Source: JAJYVT01 sp027339205
GTDB lineage: Bacteria; Actinomycetota; Acidimicrobiia; Acidimicrobiales; RAAP-2
NCBI GenBank assembly: GCA_027339205.1
Contig: DAHWOV010000033.1
Span: 1-23,465 of the forward strand
Reading direction: 5' to 3'
DNA: 23,465 bases
Shown in pieces: positions 6,768 through 13,184 of this stretch. Made by a program: the position numbers and the translations under genes. The notes under the pieces were generated by a model that saw nothing but the letters and a program-made list of their open reading frames with translations, was not told the DNA's origin and ran no database searches. Within the stretch, counting starts at the first letter, position 1. Every line of letters begins with the position of its first letter.

Positions 6768-7580
6768 GTGTCCGCCCTGCTCGAATCCGGCGCCTTCACC
6801 GCTGCGGGTGGGCCGGCTGGAGCACTGTTGGTCCACGGCTTCGGGGGGAGCCCGTTCGGCATGCGCCGTACCGGGGCACGGCTCGCCGCCCGCGGGCTGG
6901 CCGTGGAAGCCCCGCTGCTGCCGGGCCACGGGACGGCCCTCGAGGACCTCGTCCCGCTCGGCTGGCACGATTGGGCGAGCGCGGCCGAAGACGCCTACGA
7001 AAGACTTTGTGCCCGTTGCGCTGCCGGTTGCGGTGCCGGTTGCGGTGCCGGTTGCGCGAGGGTCGCGGTGGTCGGGCACTCAATGGGAGGGACGATCGCC
7101 TGCTGGCTTGCTCAGCACCATGCGGACATCCGGGGGATCGCGGTCGTCAACCCGCTCGTCGAGCCCTTCGATGACGAGCTGCGCGGGGCCGCGCGGGCGC
7201 TCCTTGACTCGGGGACCGAGATCTGGCACGGCGAGGCGCCGGACACGGCCGATCCGACGGCGACGTTCCCGACGTACGACGGCACCCCGCTCGCGCCGTT
7301 CCTGTCGCTCAACGAGGGGGTAGAAGAGGTCGCCCGGGGGCTCCACCGCATCACCTGCCCGGTGCTGCTGATCTCGAGCAGGGTCGACCACGTCGTGTCC
7401 CCGCACAACGGTGATCGGCTCCTGTCGTCGGTGGCCGGGCCGTCCGAGCGCGTGTGGCTCGAGCGGAGCTATCACAATGCGATGGTGGACTACGACCACG
7501 AAACAGTCGAAGCGCGCATCGAGGAGTTCGTCGTCTCGGTGACGGGGAGCGGCCGAGCAGCCGCAGAGGAGGGGCCATGA
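6768..7580 (+). CDS. Alpha/beta-hydrolase, carboxylesterase / monoacylglycerol lipase-like
   Basis: 270-residue serine hydrolase. HGFGG (23-27) forms the oxyanion-hole region, the nucleophile elbow is GHSMGG with S105, and the remaining triad members are D207 (SRVDHVVSP) and H236 (SYHNAM). The compact size and PGHG motif near 52-55 resemble the Est30 carboxylesterase and bacterial monoglyceride lipase group, which hydrolyses short or medium acyl esters; the real substrate is unknown. There is no signal peptide. GTG 6768 is the start because it lies 7 bases after a -10-like tagagt and begins directly before the fold. A 12-bp in-frame repeat puts a Cys/Gly/Ala tract (residues about 83-97) just before the strand leading to the nucleophile. 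The stop codon overlaps the gatC start (ATGA), so the two are translationally coupled. Confidence 0.88.
   Translation: MSALLESGAFTAAGGPAGALLVHGFGGSPFGMRRTGARLAARGLAVEAPLLPGHGTALEDLVPLGWHDWASAAEDAYERLCARCAAGCGAGCGAGCARVAVVGHSMGGTIACWLAQHHADIRGIAVVNPLVEPFDDELRGAARALLDSGTEIWHGEAPDTADPTATFPTYDGTPLAPFLSLNEGVEEVARGLHRITCPVLLISSRVDHVVSPHNGDRLLSSVAGPSERVWLERSYHNAMVDYDHETVEARIEEFVVSVTGSGRAAAEEGP
7015..7056. repeat. 12-bp tandem repeat, 3.5 copies, inside the hydrolase gene
   Basis: The unit gttgcggtgccg (first copy with one change) repeats in frame and encodes CAAG/CGAG-type units, giving a run of four regularly spaced cysteines in a surface position before the nucleophile strand. Confidence 0.88.
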
Positions 7581-7885
7581 ACGACCCGGAGCCGCTGAGC
7601 CGTGAGGAGGTCGCCCACGTCGCGGGGCTCGCGCGGCTCGCGCTCACGACAGACGAGCTCGACATGTTCACCGGGCAGCTCGCCCGTGTCATCGACCATG
7701 CGCGAGACGTAGCCGCACTGGACGTCGCGGGTGTACCGCCCACGGCCCATCCGCTCCCCGTGCGCAACGTGTACCGCCCTGACGAGCCGCGCCGGGGGCT
7801 CGAGCGTGACGAGGTCCTCGCCGAAGCGCCCGAAGTGGAGGATGGGAGGTTCAAGGTGCCCCGGATCGTGGGAGAGGCACCATGA
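7577..7885 (+). CDS. gatC: Asp-tRNA(Asn)/Glu-tRNA(Gln) amidotransferase subunit C
   Basis: 102-residue GatC. It begins with the family pattern LSREEVAHVAGLARLALTTDEL and ends with the conserved R-D-E-V-L...APEVEDGRFKVPRIV block, which wraps around GatA and stabilises it against GatB. It has no catalytic role of its own. The start ATG 7577 overlaps the upstream hydrolase stop by four bases and has a gaggagg site ahead; the stop overlaps the gatA start in the same way. Length is normal for the family. Confidence 0.95.
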   Translation: MNDPEPLSREEVAHVAGLARLALTTDELDMFTGQLARVIDHARDVAALDVAGVPPTAHPLPVRNVYRPDEPRRGLERDEVLAEAPEVEDGRFKVPRIVGEAP

Positions 7886-9546
7886 GCTCCGGAGGCTCCG
7901 CAAGCTCCGCAAGAGGCTCCGCAAGCTCCGCAGGCTCTGCGTGGGAGAGCGCGAGCGCAGTTGCGATCGCGAGCCAGGTCCGGCGCGGAGAACGAACCGC
8001 CCGCTCGATCGTCGAAGCGGCGCTCGCCGCGATCTCGGCGCGCGACCCGGAGCTGCACGCCTTCCTGCACGTCGCTGCCGACGAGGCGAGATCGGCTGCC
8101 GACGCGCTCGACGACGCGGTGCGGGCCGGACGCGATCCCGGTCCCCTGGCCGGAGTGCCGGTCGCGCTGAAGGACAACTTGTGCACTCGCGGCATCCCGA
8201 CCACCTGCGCGTCGAGGATCCTCGGGGGCTGGCGCCCGCCGTACGACGCGACGGTCGTCACCCGCCTTCGTGAGGCGGGAGGGATCGTGATCGGGAAGAC
8301 CAACCTCGACGAGTTTGCGATGGGCTCCTCGACGGAGAACTCCTGCGCAGGGCCGACGCGCCACCCGACGGACCCCACCCGCGTGCCGGGGGGCTCCTCG
8401 GGAGGGTCGGCGGCAGCGGTGGGGGCCGGCCTCGTGCCGCTGGGCCTCGGCTCGGACACCGGGGGCTCCGTGAGACAGCCGGCGGCGCTCTGCGGCACGG
8501 TGGGGATGAAGCCCACCTATGGGACCGTCTCCCGCTACGGGCTCGTCGCGTTCGCGAGCTCCCTCGACCAGATCGGCCCTCTCGCCCGCTCCGTCGCCGA
8601 CGCGGCGCTGCTCCTCGAGGTGATCGCCGGGCACGACCCGCGCGACAGCACCTCCCTCGACCGGCCCGCCCCCAGGGTCAGCAGGTCGCTCGACGCCGGC
8701 GTGGCCGGGTTGCGCGTCGGCGTGGTGGCCGAACTGGTTGACGACACCGCGCCCGACGTGGCACGCCGGGTCCGTGAGGCTGCCGATGAGCTCGCCCGGG
8801 CAGGCGCCCTTGTCGAGGACGTCGCGGTGCCAGAGATGCGGTTCGGGCTCTCCGCGTACTACCTCATCGCGCCTGCCGAGGCCTCCTCGAACCTCGCGCG
8901 CTACGACGGCGTCCGCTACGGGTTGCGGGTGGACGCGCCGGACGTGGAGGCGATGAACACCGCGACGAGGACGGCCGGCTTCGGGCCCGAGGTGAAGCGA
9001 CGCATCATGCTGGGGACCTACGCCCTGTCGGCCGGCTACTACGACGCCTACTACGGGAAGGCCCAGCGAGTCCGCACCTTGATGATCCGCGCGTTCGAGC
9101 GTGCCTATGAGCGCTTCGACGTGCTCCTCGGCGCGACGGCGCCCACGACCGCCTTCGCTCTCGGGGAGCGGACCGCCGACCCGCTCACGATGTACATGTC
9201 CGACGTGTGCACGATCCCGTCCAATCTCTCAGGGCACCCCGCCATCAGTGTCCCCTTCGGCGCGGGGGACGACGGCCTTCCTGTCGGCGTCCAGGTGCTG
9301 GCGCCGGCGCTGTGCGAGGAGCGCATGTTCCAGGTCGCGGCCGCGCTGGAGCGGGCTGCCGCCTCACGGGGGAACGGCTCGCCGACGACTGAGCCTGCCT
9401 CGACGGCTCAGCCTGCCTCGACGGCTCAGCCTGCCTCGACGACTGAGCCTGCCTCGACGACTGAGCCTGCCTCGACGACTGAGCCTGCCTCGACGACTGA
9501 GCCTGCCTCGACGACTGGGCCGGGCGAACGAGGGCGGGGCCGATGA
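7882..9546 (+). CDS. gatA: Asp-tRNA(Asn)/Glu-tRNA(Gln) amidotransferase subunit A, with repeat-built tails
   Basis: 554-residue amidase-signature enzyme that frees ammonia from glutamine for the transamidation of Glu-tRNA(Gln) or Asp-tRNA(Asn). The Ser-cisSer-Lys triad is visible as K97 (VALKDN), S172 (GGSSGGS) and S196 (SDTGGS), with the same 75- and 24-residue spacings as in characterised GatA. The enzyme core ends near residue 500. Both ends are extended by low-complexity sequence made by tandem repeats: GSASSAR/GSASSAG units at residues 5-20, and seven PASTTE/PASTAQ hexapeptides near 505-546. GatA is usually about 485 residues. The tails are predicted to be disordered. ATG 7882 overlaps the gatC stop; a later start cannot be excluded because the N-terminal repeat precedes the conserved fold. 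The stop overlaps the gatB start. Confidence 0.95.
   Translation: MSSGGSASSARGSASSAGSAWESASAVAIASQVRRGERTARSIVEAALAAISARDPELHAFLHVAADEARSAADALDDAVRAGRDPGPLAGVPVALKDNLCTRGIPTTCASRILGGWRPPYDATVVTRLREAGGIVIGKTNLDEFAMGSSTENSCAGPTRHPTDPTRVPGGSSGGSAAAVGAGLVPLGLGSDTGGSVRQPAALCGTVGMKPTYGTVSRYGLVAFASSLDQIGPLARSVADAALLLEVIAGHDPRDSTSLDRPAPRVSRSLDAGVAGLRVGVVAELVDDTAPDVARRVREAADELARAGALVEDVAVPEMRFGLSAYYLIAPAEASSNLARYDGVRYGLRVDAPDVEAMNTATRTAGFGPEVKRRIMLGTYALSAGYYDAYYGKAQRVRTLMIRAFERAYERFDVLLGATAPTTAFALGERTADPLTMYMSDVCTIPSNLSGHPAISVPFGAGDDGLPVGVQVLAPALCEERMFQVAAALERAAASRGNGSPTTEPASTAQPASTAQPASTTEPASTTEPASTTEPASTTEPASTTGPGERGRGR
7893..7934. repeat. 21-bp tandem duplication at the gatA 5' end
   Basis: Two 21-bp units starting at 7893 and 7914 differ at one position and are themselves built from a gctccgcaa sub-repeat. 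They encode GSASSAR and GSASSAG, directly after the gatA start codon. Confidence 0.85.
9394..9519. repeat. 18-bp tandem repeat, 7 copies, at the gatA 3' end
   Basis: Seven consecutive 18-bp units beginning cctgcctcgacg encode PASTAQ twice, PASTTE four times and PASTTG once. The array ends 24 bp before the gatB start. Units 3-6 are identical at the DNA level, which points to recent unit duplication. Confidence 0.95.
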
Positions 9547-10988
9547 GCGCGGATCCGGGTTGGGAGACCGTCGTCGGCCTCGAGGTCCACTGCGAGCTCA
9601 AGACGCGCACCAAGCTCTTCTGCAGCTGCCTCAACGCGTTCGGCGACGACCCGAACACCAACGTCTGCTCGGTCTGCCTCGGGCTTCCCGGCTCCCTGCC
9701 GGTGCTCAACGTCAACGCCGTCGAGCTTGCCATGAGGATCGGCGCGGCGCTCCACTGCGAGGTCCGCCCGTCGGTGTTCCACCGCAAGAACTACTTCTAC
9801 CCGGACATGCCGAAGGACTACCAGATCAGCCAGTACGACGAGCCGATCAACGTCGGCGGCTGGCTGGATCTGCCTGACGGGAGCCGTGTCGGCATCGTGC
9901 GCGCCCACCTCGAGGAGGACACCGGCAAGACCACTCACCAGGGAGAGACCGGCCGGATCCACGGCGCCGACTATGCGCTCGTCGACTACAACCGTGCGGG
10001 CATCCCGCTCGTCGAGATCGTGAGCGAGCCGGACATCCGCTCGGCTGCCCAGGCCCGCCTCTACGTGACAGAGCTGCGGGCTCTGCTGGTGGCGACGGGC
10101 GCCTCCGACGGCCGGATGGAGGAGGGTTCGCTGCGGGTCGACGCGAACGTCTCGGTCCGGCGGGCAGGGGCCCGAGCGTACGGCACCCGCTGCGAGGTCA
10201 AGAACCTGAATTCCCTCCGCTCGCTCGGACGCGCCATCGACCACGAGGCCGCACGCCAGGTGAGCCTCCTCGAGGCGACAGGCACGGTCGTCCAAGAGAC
10301 GCGTCACTGGGACGAGAGCGCCGGGAGGACGATCCCTCTCAGGTCGAAGGAAGAAGCCTTCGACTACCGCTACTTCCCCGAGCCTGACCTCGTGCCCCTC
10401 GCTCCCGACGACGAGTGGAGAGCCCGCGCTGCCGATGCCGTCGGGATGCTCCCGTCCGCACGGCGCGAGCGGCTGGTCCTGCTGCTCGACAAGGACCCGA
10501 CGCCCCAGCAGGCGGAGCAGATCCGCGTGCTCGTCGGGCAAGGGCTCGACGACATGGTGGTCGCGGCGACGGCGCATGGCGCACCGATCGACCTTGCGCT
10601 CGTGCGCGCGGCCAACGAGCTGGCCGCCGATCTCGATGCAGCGCTCGCGCTCGACCCTGCGGCGTTCGGCGCGCTCGTGAGAATGGAGGCGCAGGGCGAC
10701 CTCACCGCCACCCAATCGAAGGCGGTCCTTGCTGCGCTCCTCACGGCGGGCGGCGGGGACCCGGCGGCGATCGCCGCGGAGAAGGGGTTCGAGGCTCTCT
10801 CGGAGAGCTCGCTGGCAGCTGTGGTGCAAGAGACCGTCGAGGCGCATCCCGATGAGTGGTCGCGCTTCTGCGCCGGTGAGGAGAAGCTGGCAGGCTTCTT
10901 CACCGGCCAGGTCATGCGGGCGACCTCCGGCAAGGCTGACGGAAAGGCGATCGCCGCCGAGCTGGCCCGGCTCAAGAACGCAACGTGA
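9543..10988 (+). CDS. gatB: Asp-tRNA(Asn)/Glu-tRNA(Gln) amidotransferase subunit B
   Basis: 481-residue GatB, the subunit that binds the mischarged tRNA and activates its side-chain carboxylate with ATP. The N-terminal cradle starts with GLEVHCEL, has a zinc-site cysteine set C27, C29, C42, C45, and the signature HRKNYFYPDMPKDYQISQY. The region LVEIVSEPD and VKNLNS follow. The C-terminal 150 residues form the helical and YqeY-like tRNA-binding tail ending in a lysine- and leucine-containing helix. ATG 9543 overlaps the gatA stop. With gatC and gatA the full GatCAB complex is encoded in one coupled block. Whether it serves Gln, Asn or both depends on which tRNA synthetases the genome encodes, which the window does not show. 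Confidence 0.96.
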   Translation: MSADPGWETVVGLEVHCELKTRTKLFCSCLNAFGDDPNTNVCSVCLGLPGSLPVLNVNAVELAMRIGAALHCEVRPSVFHRKNYFYPDMPKDYQISQYDEPINVGGWLDLPDGSRVGIVRAHLEEDTGKTTHQGETGRIHGADYALVDYNRAGIPLVEIVSEPDIRSAAQARLYVTELRALLVATGASDGRMEEGSLRVDANVSVRRAGARAYGTRCEVKNLNSLRSLGRAIDHEAARQVSLLEATGTVVQETRHWDESAGRTIPLRSKEEAFDYRYFPEPDLVPLAPDDEWRARAADAVGMLPSARRERLVLLLDKDPTPQQAEQIRVLVGQGLDDMVVAATAHGAPIDLALVRAANELAADLDAALALDPAAFGALVRMEAQGDLTATQSKAVLAALLTAGGGDPAAIAAEKGFEALSESSLAAVVQETVEAHPDEWSRFCAGEEKLAGFFTGQVMRATSGKADGKAIAAELARLKNAT

Positions 10989-11010
10989 AGGACGCAAGGA
11001 GCGCACAGCG

Positions 11011-12714
11011 ATGAAGAACCCGAGCGAAGCCGCCGAGCGGCCGGGTGTGAAGCCGAGGAGCTACGAGGTCACCGACGGCCCGACGAGGGCTCCGGCGCGG
11101 GCCATGCTGCGCGCGGTCGGGATGACCGACGACGACTGGGGAAAGCCGCAGATCGGGGTCGCGTCGAGCTGGAACGAGGTCACCCCGTGCAACCTGCCGC
11201 TGGACCGCCTCGCGAAGCGGGCGAAAGACGGCGTACGTGCCGCGGGAGGGTTCCCGTTCGAGTTCGTGACCGTCGCGGTCTCCGACGGGATCTCCATGGG
11301 GCACGAAGGGATGCGGGCGTCGCTCGTCAGCCGCGAGATCATCTGCGACTCGATCGAGACGATGATGCACGCCGAGCGCTTCGACGCGCTTGTCACCTTC
11401 GCCGGTTGCGACAAGTCGCTACCCGGCATGCTCATGGCCGCCGCCCGAGTGAACCTCCCCTCCGTCTTCCTCTACGGCGGGACGATCCTTCCCGGCCATG
11501 TCGACGACCGATCGCTCGACATCGTGAGTGTGTTCGAGGCGGTCGGCGCGCATGCGGTCGACGCGCTCAGCGACGAGGAGCTGGCGCTGATCGAGCGCCA
11601 CGCGTGCCCGACCGAAGGCTCGTGCGCCGGCATGTTCACGGCCAACACCATGGCGTCGGTCGCCGAGGCCCTCGGCATGTCCCTGCCCGGCAGCGCCTCG
11701 GTGCCAGCGGTCGACGGCCGGCGCGACCAGTTCGCCTACGAGTCCGGGCGCGCGGTGGTCGCGCTCTTGAGACGCGGCATCCGGCCGCGTCAGATCATGA
11801 CCAAGGACTCGTTCGAGAACGCGATCGCGGTCGTGATGGCGCTCGGCGGCTCCACCAACGCCGTGCTCCACCTCATGGCGATCGCCCATGAGGCGCGGGT
11901 CGATCTGGAGCTTGAGGACTTCAACCGCGTCGCGGCTCGGGTCCCGCACCTCGCCGACACCAAGCCCCACGGCCGGTTCCACATGGTCGACATCGACCGG
12001 GTGGGCGGCGTGCCGACCGTGATGCGCGAGCTGCTCGACGCGGGCCTCCTCCACGGTGACTGCCTCACCGTCACCGGCAAGACCGTCGCAGAGAACCTCG
12101 CCACCCTCTCCCCTCCGGGCCCGGACGGCACGGTGGTGCGGCCGCTCTCCGACCCGATCCACGCCCAGGGAGGCATCGCGGTGCTCCGCGGCTCGCTCGC
12201 GCCCGGCGGCGCCGTGGTGAAGGTCGCGGGGATCGACCAGATGACCTTCCAGGGGACGGCGCGCGTCTACGACGGCGAGCAGGCCGCGCTGGACGCGATC
12301 CTCGCCGGATCGATCGAACCCGGCACCGTGGTCGTCATCCGCTACGAAGGTCCCAAGGGGGGCCCGGGGATGCGCGAGATGCTTGCGGTCACCGGAGCGA
12401 TGAAGGGGGCAGGCCGGGGGAGCGACTGCGCGCTCATTACCGACGGGAGGTTTTCGGGCGGGACGCACGGGCTGTGCATCGGCCACGTCGCGCCCGAAGC
12501 CGTCGACGGAGGGCCGATCGCGCTCGTCGAAGACGGCGACACCGTGCGGATCGACGTCGGCGAGCATCTTGTCGACCTTCTCGTGCCCTCCGACGAGCTG
12601 TCGCGCCGACGAGGGGTCCTGAAGCCCTTCCCTCCCCGTTACACCTCGGGCGCCCTCGCCAAGTACGCGCGGCTCGTGACGGGTGCAGACCGCGGCGCGG
12701 TCACCGAGCCGTAG
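11011..12714 (+). CDS. ilvD: Dihydroxy-acid dehydratase
   Basis: 567-residue iron-sulfur dehydratase that converts dihydroxyisovalerate and dihydroxymethylvalerate to the 2-keto acids leading to valine, leucine and isoleucine. Three conserved cysteines are seen: C60 (VTPCN), C133 (FAGCDKS, with K135 the expected carbamylated Mg ligand) and C205 (PTEGSCAGMFTANTM); the GRFSGGTHG motif with the catalytic Ser is near residue 475. The cysteine pattern suits the [2Fe-2S] group, though cluster type cannot be proved from sequence. ATG 11011 has an aaggag site about 10 bases upstream. Only 22 bp separate it from gatB, so it can be co-transcribed with gatCAB. It lies upstream of, and so escapes, the attenuator in front of ilvB. 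Confidence 0.96.
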   Translation: MKNPSEAAERPGVKPRSYEVTDGPTRAPARAMLRAVGMTDDDWGKPQIGVASSWNEVTPCNLPLDRLAKRAKDGVRAAGGFPFEFVTVAVSDGISMGHEGMRASLVSREIICDSIETMMHAERFDALVTFAGCDKSLPGMLMAAARVNLPSVFLYGGTILPGHVDDRSLDIVSVFEAVGAHAVDALSDEELALIERHACPTEGSCAGMFTANTMASVAEALGMSLPGSASVPAVDGRRDQFAYESGRAVVALLRRGIRPRQIMTKDSFENAIAVVMALGGSTNAVLHLMAIAHEARVDLELEDFNRVAARVPHLADTKPHGRFHMVDIDRVGGVPTVMRELLDAGLLHGDCLTVTGKTVAENLATLSPPGPDGTVVRPLSDPIHAQGGIAVLRGSLAPGGAVVKVAGIDQMTFQGTARVYDGEQAALDAILAGSIEPGTVVVIRYEGPKGGPGMREMLAVTGAMKGAGRGSDCALITDGRFSGGTHGLCIGHVAPEAVDGGPIALVEDGDTVRIDVGEHLVDLLVPSDELSRRRGVLKPFPPRYTSGALAKYARLVTGADRGAVTEP

Positions 12715-12743
12715 GTCTCGTTGGGTAAGAGGAGTCAACCCCG

Positions 12744-12818
12744 CCCCGGTGACCCCATCCCCGGTGAGCCCATCTTCGGTGACCATTGCTCCGGTGACCC
12801 CATCTTCGGTGACCATTG
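12744..12818. repeat. 15-bp tandem repeat, 5 copies, between ilvD and ilvB
   Basis: Units start at 12744, 12759, 12774, 12789 and 12804. Variants alternate between a ccccggtga and a cttcggtga form, with the last units arranged as a 30-bp higher-order repeat (12774-12788 equals 12804-12818). The remainder of the gap up to the leader ORF (12819-12977) shows no gene that I can support. Confidence 0.88.
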
Positions 12819-12977
12819 CCCCGGATCGCAGGCGAGCTCGACGGTCGGTCCGCCCCCAGGGTCTCGGAGGTTTGCTCAGGGCCGTGAGCGTGCACGGCTC
12901 GAGGCAGATCACGCCGTCGTGCGTGGCACCCGCAGCATGTGCGCCACCCTGCCTGGCGCACGCCGCGCGACGTGTGC

Positions 12978-12983
12978 AATGAT
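12978..12983 (+). promoter_or_regulatory. Possible -10 box for the ilv leader transcript
   Basis: The hexamer aatgat, preceded by tg two bases upstream of a c, lies 9 bases before the leader ATG at 12993. This would start transcription at or near the ATG, giving a leaderless leader peptide. It departs from TANNNT at the first base and no clear -35 is present, so support is modest. Confidence 0.35.
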
Positions 12984-12992
12984 CTGCACTCG

Positions 12993-13061
12993 ATGCGTGC
13001 GTTGATGCGTTCCTCGATGTCTCCGACGGCGCTGGCGCGCGCGCTCGTACTGATTCTCTAG
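12993..13061 (+). CDS. Putative ilvBNC leader peptide (22 residues, branched-chain control codons)
   Basis: The frame ATG 12993 to TAG 13061 encodes MRALMRSSMSPTALARAL followed by VLIL. Five of the last five codons before the stop are Leu-Val-Leu-Ile-Leu (ctc gta ctg att ctc), and two further Leu codons lie upstream. gta and att are rare choices in this GC-rich DNA, which would make the stretch slow to translate when charged tRNA is short. The stop codon is followed at once by a 10-bp hairpin and then a UUCG-capped hairpin, and ilvB starts 123 bp downstream. This is the arrangement of a transcription attenuator. There is no Shine-Dalgarno, as is also known for the attenuated ilvBNC leader of Corynebacterium glutamicum. 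Function is inferred. Confidence 0.75.
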   Translation: MRALMRSSMSPTALARALVLIL

Positions 13062-13087
13062 GCGCGCGGCCCTCACCGCCGCGCGCC
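13061..13087 (+). promoter_or_regulatory. Attenuator hairpin 1 (pause or alternative-fold stem)
   Basis: ggcgcgcggc (13061-13070) pairs perfectly with gccgcgcgcc (13078-13087) around a 7-base loop. Its 5' arm begins at the last base of the leader stop codon, so a ribosome at the control codons or stop would cover it. A near copy of the 5' arm (ggcgcgcg at 13034-13041, in the Ala-Arg-Ala codons) can compete for the same 3' arm, giving mutually exclusive folds. Confidence 0.65.
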
Positions 13088-13090
13088 GAC

Positions 13091-13112
13091 CGACCTCCCT
13101 TCGGGGAGGTCG
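13091..13112 (+). terminator. Attenuator hairpin 2 (putative terminator, UUCG loop)
   Basis: cgacctccc pairs with gggaggtcg over 9 bp around a ttcg tetraloop, an exceptionally stable stem. It is followed by gttccaattcc rather than a true U-run, as is common for terminators in high-GC actinobacteria. It sits between the leader peptide and ilvB. Confidence 0.65.
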
Positions 13113-13184
13113 TTCCAATTCCCGCCCGCCTCGTCAATTGCAATCCGTAGAAGCATCCGTCGATCTGCCGTAGAAGGGACTCCA

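Noticed and set aside
7015..7056. Cysteine run in the hydrolase as a metal-binding or thioredoxin-like motif
   Set aside because: The regular spacing comes from a 12-bp tandem repeat and has no partner ligands; it is most likely a neutral insertion.
9394..9519. CRISPR array
   Set aside because: The 18-bp units are directly abutting, without spacers, and are in frame with gatA. The 15556-15670 array was rejected for the same lack of spacers.
12683..12982. Protein-coding frames in the ilvD-ilvB gap upstream of the leader
   Set aside because: They begin inside ilvD or run over the 15-bp array, have no ribosome binding site and encode only repeat-derived sequence.
12715..13184. Riboswitch upstream of ilvB
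   Set aside because: I saw no conserved riboswitch core; the leader peptide with control codons and hairpins explains the region better.
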